A DNA stretch of 64,000 nt, taken from assembly GCF_037081675.1 (NCBI RefSeq), contig NZ_JAZAQL010000001.1, positions 186,001 through 250,000 of the forward strand, given 5' to 3'. Positions within the stretch are counted from its first letter, which is position 1. Each line of letters opens with the position of its first letter. Under the pieces are notes generated by a model. The model was not told where the DNA came from, searched no databases, and saw nothing but the letters and a program-made list of their open reading frames with translations. Source of the DNA: Halorubellus litoreus (GTDB lineage Archaea > Halobacteriota > Halobacteria > Halobacteriales > Natrialbaceae). Of this stretch, positions 62,083 to 64,000 are shown one piece after another. Both the position numbers and the translations under genes were made by a program.

Positions 62083-62159
62083 GAAACGACCGCCTGGCGG
62101 CCGCCGTATGCTGGGTGAGTCAGACGACGGAAACGGCGGCCTGGCGGCCGCGGTATGCT
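62083..62159. repeat. dispersed 30-base motif, copies 2 and 3
   Basis: Copies at 62083-62112 and 62130-62159 start 47 bases apart in the gap between dph6 and the convergent nucleotidyltransferase gene. Both contain GAAACG, CTGGCGGCCGC and GTATGCT; copy 2 has the palindrome GGCGGCCGCC at 62096-62105. Confidence 0.85.
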
Positions 62160-62170
62160 CGTGCGACCAG

Positions 62171-63139
62171 TTACTCCCCGTTAGAGATCTGCGTGTGTGC
62201 CCCGATGAGTGCGCCGGCGAGGTCGAGGTCGTCGAGGTGCGTGTGCTCGTCGATGATGGAGTTCCGGAGGTCGCACGCGGTGATGGTGGCGTCCGAGAAG
62301 ACGACGGAGTGGTCGAGGTGGCTGTCGACGACGGTCGCGTCTCCCATGACGTGGACGTTCTCGCCGAGCGTCGTGTTCTTCAGGGTCGCGGTCTCCGAGA
62401 TGTGGTTGTCGCCGTTCAGATGCCAGGCGACCGCTTCGAGGTACGATTCGGGCGTGCCGATGTCGAACCACGCGCCGTCGAACGTGAACGCGTACGTGTC
62501 CTCGCGATCCTGCAGCCACTGCACGAACCACCCGGGCTCGTCGGGGTTGTTGTCGCCGGACAGGTACGTCTCGAGGAGGCCGACGGTCTCCGCGGTGAAC
62601 GCGTAGCACGCGATGGAGACGAGCGTGCTGTTCGGGTCCTCGGGTTTCTCCTGGAAGTCGACGACCTGGTCGCCGTCGAGTTCGACGAGCCCGTAGGACT
62701 TCGCGCGTTCCTTCGACCCGACGTCGTACGCGGCGAGCGACGGCGCGTCCTTCGCCTCGAAGAAGTCGATGAACTCGGAGATGTCGAAACTGATGAGGTT
62801 GTCGCCGGCGACGACGACGAGGTCGTCGTCGACGCCTTCGCGGTCGACGAGCTGGGCGAGCGCGCCGATGACGCCGAACTTCTCGTCCTCGCCGGTCGTA
62901 TCCTCGACGGAGAGCACTGGCTTCTCGAACTCGCTCTCGGCGAGGTACGTCTCGAAGTCGCCCGCGAACCGTTCGTTCGTGGAGACGTAGACGTCCGTGA
63001 TGCGGTCGTCCTCCTCGAGTTCCGCGAAGATCTGGTCGATGACCGTCGAGTCACCGACCGGGAGGAACATCTTCGGTCGGTGTTTCGTGATCGGCCACAT
63101 GCGAGTGGCGTAACCACCCGCGAGCACGACTGCTTGCAT
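62171..63139 (-). CDS. sugar-1-phosphate nucleotidyltransferase with left-handed beta-helix
   Basis: The 322-residue protein has LAGGYATRMWPITKHRPK (Mg/NTP binding), LVVVAGDNLISF, FQEKPEDPNST, FDGAWFDIGTPESYLEA and a C-terminal beta-helix with repeated short strands (SETATLKNTTLGENVHVMGDATVVDSHLDHSVV). It makes an NDP-sugar, probably for glycosylation or surface polymers. The exact sugar and nucleotide are not decided. ATG at 63139 gives MQAVVLAGGYATRMWP. Confidence 0.88.
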   Translation of the reverse strand: MQAVVLAGGYATRMWPITKHRPKMFLPVGDSTVIDQIFAELEEDDRITDVYVSTNERFAGDFETYLAESEFEKPVLSVEDTTGEDEKFGVIGALAQLVDREGVDDDLVVVAGDNLISFDISEFIDFFEAKDAPSLAAYDVGSKERAKSYGLVELDGDQVVDFQEKPEDPNSTLVSIACYAFTAETVGLLETYLSGDNNPDEPGWFVQWLQDREDTYAFTFDGAWFDIGTPESYLEAVAWHLNGDNHISETATLKNTTLGENVHVMGDATVVDSHLDHSVVFSDATITACDLRNSIIDEHTHLDDLDLAGALIGAHTQISNGE

Positions 63140-63221
63140 ACCCCCGAGTTCTCCGTCCCCTTTCAAGACCTTTGTCCTTCCCTCTCGGTCGATTGGCATG
63201 TAGCGGCGCCATATGCCGTCC

Positions 63222-64000
63222 TTAGCGCGACCAGACGGTGAGGAGGTCGGTGGTGGTGGCGGCGAGCGTCGTCGTGCCGTCGACGGTGGCGGTGGCGAGG
63301 TTCCCCCGGATGGTCGCGGGTGGGTCGAGCACTCCGGAGCGTCGGACGCCGTCGTCGGTCCGGGAGAGGACGGCGAGCGACAGGCGGTCGTCGGTCGGGA
63401 CGACGAGTTCCGGGGTGCCGTCGCCGTCGACGTCGAACGCGCGAGCGCCGTCGAGGTTCCGCGACCCGAGCGCGTGCGACGAGTAGCCGTCTGCGGTCGC
63501 GACGAGCCGGAACGTCTCGCCGTCTCGACGGTAGAACTCGACGGTCCCGCCGATGTGTGGCGTCTTCACGACCGCGACCTCGGGGACGCCGTCGGGATGG
63601 AAGGGAGCGACCGCGAGCTGGTGCCGCCAGCGGTACCCCGAACCGACCGCGGGGCCGCGAGCGACCACGCGCCCGTCGTGGTCGTACGCGACGATGCGCG
63701 CGCCGGCGTCAGCGTCGCTCTCGGTGACGAGGATCGATTCGGTGCCGTCGCCGGTGACGTCCGCGAGGATGGGGCTGGTGCCTTCGACGACGCCGCGACC
63801 GACCGGGAACGTCGAGACGCTGCCGTCTTGGAGCGAGATGGTCGCGATATCGCTCGCTTCGACGCCGTCGCCGAGCGCGCCGTGGTCGTACTGGCGCGTG
63901 GCGCCCGCGAGGACGACCGCGTGCTCGTCCCCGACCACCACGCGAGCGTCCGGGAGCGGGTCGACCTCGTGAGTCCGGTCGCCGACCTGAAGGGAGCCGT
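63222..64000 (-). CDS. FG-GAP/beta-propeller repeat protein (N-terminal part off the edge)
   Basis: An open minus-strand frame reaches the right edge. The visible 240 or more residues carry propeller repeats with the calcium-loop pattern DVTGDGTESILV and DVDGDGTPELVV, plus ILADVTGD and AFDVDGDG blocks. The family is usually extracellular or membrane-attached and may be an integrin-like surface protein. The start is not in this window. Confidence 0.75.
   Translation of the reverse strand, partial: GSLQVGDRTHEVDPLPDARVVVGDEHAVVLAGATRQYDHGALGDGVEASDIATISLQDGSVSTFPVGRGVVEGTSPILADVTGDGTESILVTESDADAGARIVAYDHDGRVVARGPAVGSGYRWRHQLAVAPFHPDGVPEVAVVKTPHIGGTVEFYRRDGETFRLVATADGYSSHALGSRNLDGARAFDVDGDGTPELVVPTDDRLSLAVLSRTDDGVRRSGVLDPPATIRGNLATATVDGTTTLAATTTDLLTVWSR

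Noticed and set aside
1..64000. Insertion sequence or integrated element
   Set aside because: I found no transposase, integrase or terminal inverted repeats with target duplication; the repeats seen are short and tied to gene ends.

Overview
The window is a dense, GC-rich stretch of a chromosome from a halophilic archaeon (class Halobacteria). Evidence: strongly acidic proteins, GC-rich third codon positions, archaeal transcription factor S, geranylgeranyl reductase, XPB/Bax1 repair proteins, Dph6, several haloarchaea-only families (DUF5787, DUF5789, DUF5797, DUF5800, DUF7097, amphi-Trp, HTH_10), Tat-type lipoproteins, and TATA-like boxes about 27 bases before many start codons, which implies leaderless transcripts. 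I could not assign a genus. I see no tRNA, rRNA, CRISPR array, transposase or prophage gene.

Layout. 1-12.5 kb holds RNA modification and small conserved genes: truD, amphi-Trp, a ParB-like protein, YchF/OBG GTPase, a cupin/zinc-ribbon protein, an AhpD-like protein, a bactofilin, a VOC enzyme, an HNH-like protein, an aminotransferase, a PAC2 protein, a LamG lipoprotein, an RNA m5C methyltransferase with a partner protein, and a CBS protein. 12.6-16.2 kb holds the Bax1 nuclease and XPB helicase, separated by a lipoprotein gene on the opposite strand. 16.3-20.9 kb is the grpE-dnaK-dnaJ chaperone block. 21-22.7 kb is a PH-domain/Yip1 membrane pair.

22.8-32.6 kb looks like a carboxylate uptake and activation region. 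It has a shrunken AMP-ligase-like protein, a short-chain dehydrogenase, an HTH_10 regulator, a full LivK-H-M-G-F ABC transporter and an AMP-forming acyl-CoA synthetase. 32.7-41.9 kb has transcription factor S, three haloarchaeal orphan families, a Nudix hydrolase, an S10-like protein, two tandem YihY/BrkB membrane proteins, a flavin-reductase-fold protein, an M20 amidohydrolase and small membrane proteins. 42-46.4 kb pairs a geranylgeranyl reductase with a divergent [2Fe-2S] ferredoxin, and a rhodanese/metallo-beta-lactamase protein with a divergent rubrerythrin. 46.5-51.3 kb has an AI-2E-family permease and two sugar-acid enzymes (an enolase-superfamily dehydratase and KDPG aldolase) that fit the semi-phosphorylative Entner-Doudoroff route. 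51.3-64 kb has a PAS histidine kinase, endonuclease III, DUF2391, DUF371, a 50-residue zinc protein, a GH2-like protein, a COG1340 coiled-coil protein, SppA, DUF373, Dph6, a nucleotidyltransferase, and the C-terminal part of a beta-propeller protein.

The most unusual signal is not one gene. At several unrelated genes (amphi-Trp, DUF7097, dnaK, the second yihY, sppA) the last codons are repeated just downstream, usually with the stop codon. At these five the copy stays in the reading frame of the gene (36, 27, 141, 60 and 48 bases). At dnaK two further copies of the C-terminal peptide plus stop differ from the gene only at synonymous sites. A separate 30-base motif occurs three times around the DUF373-dph6 pair.
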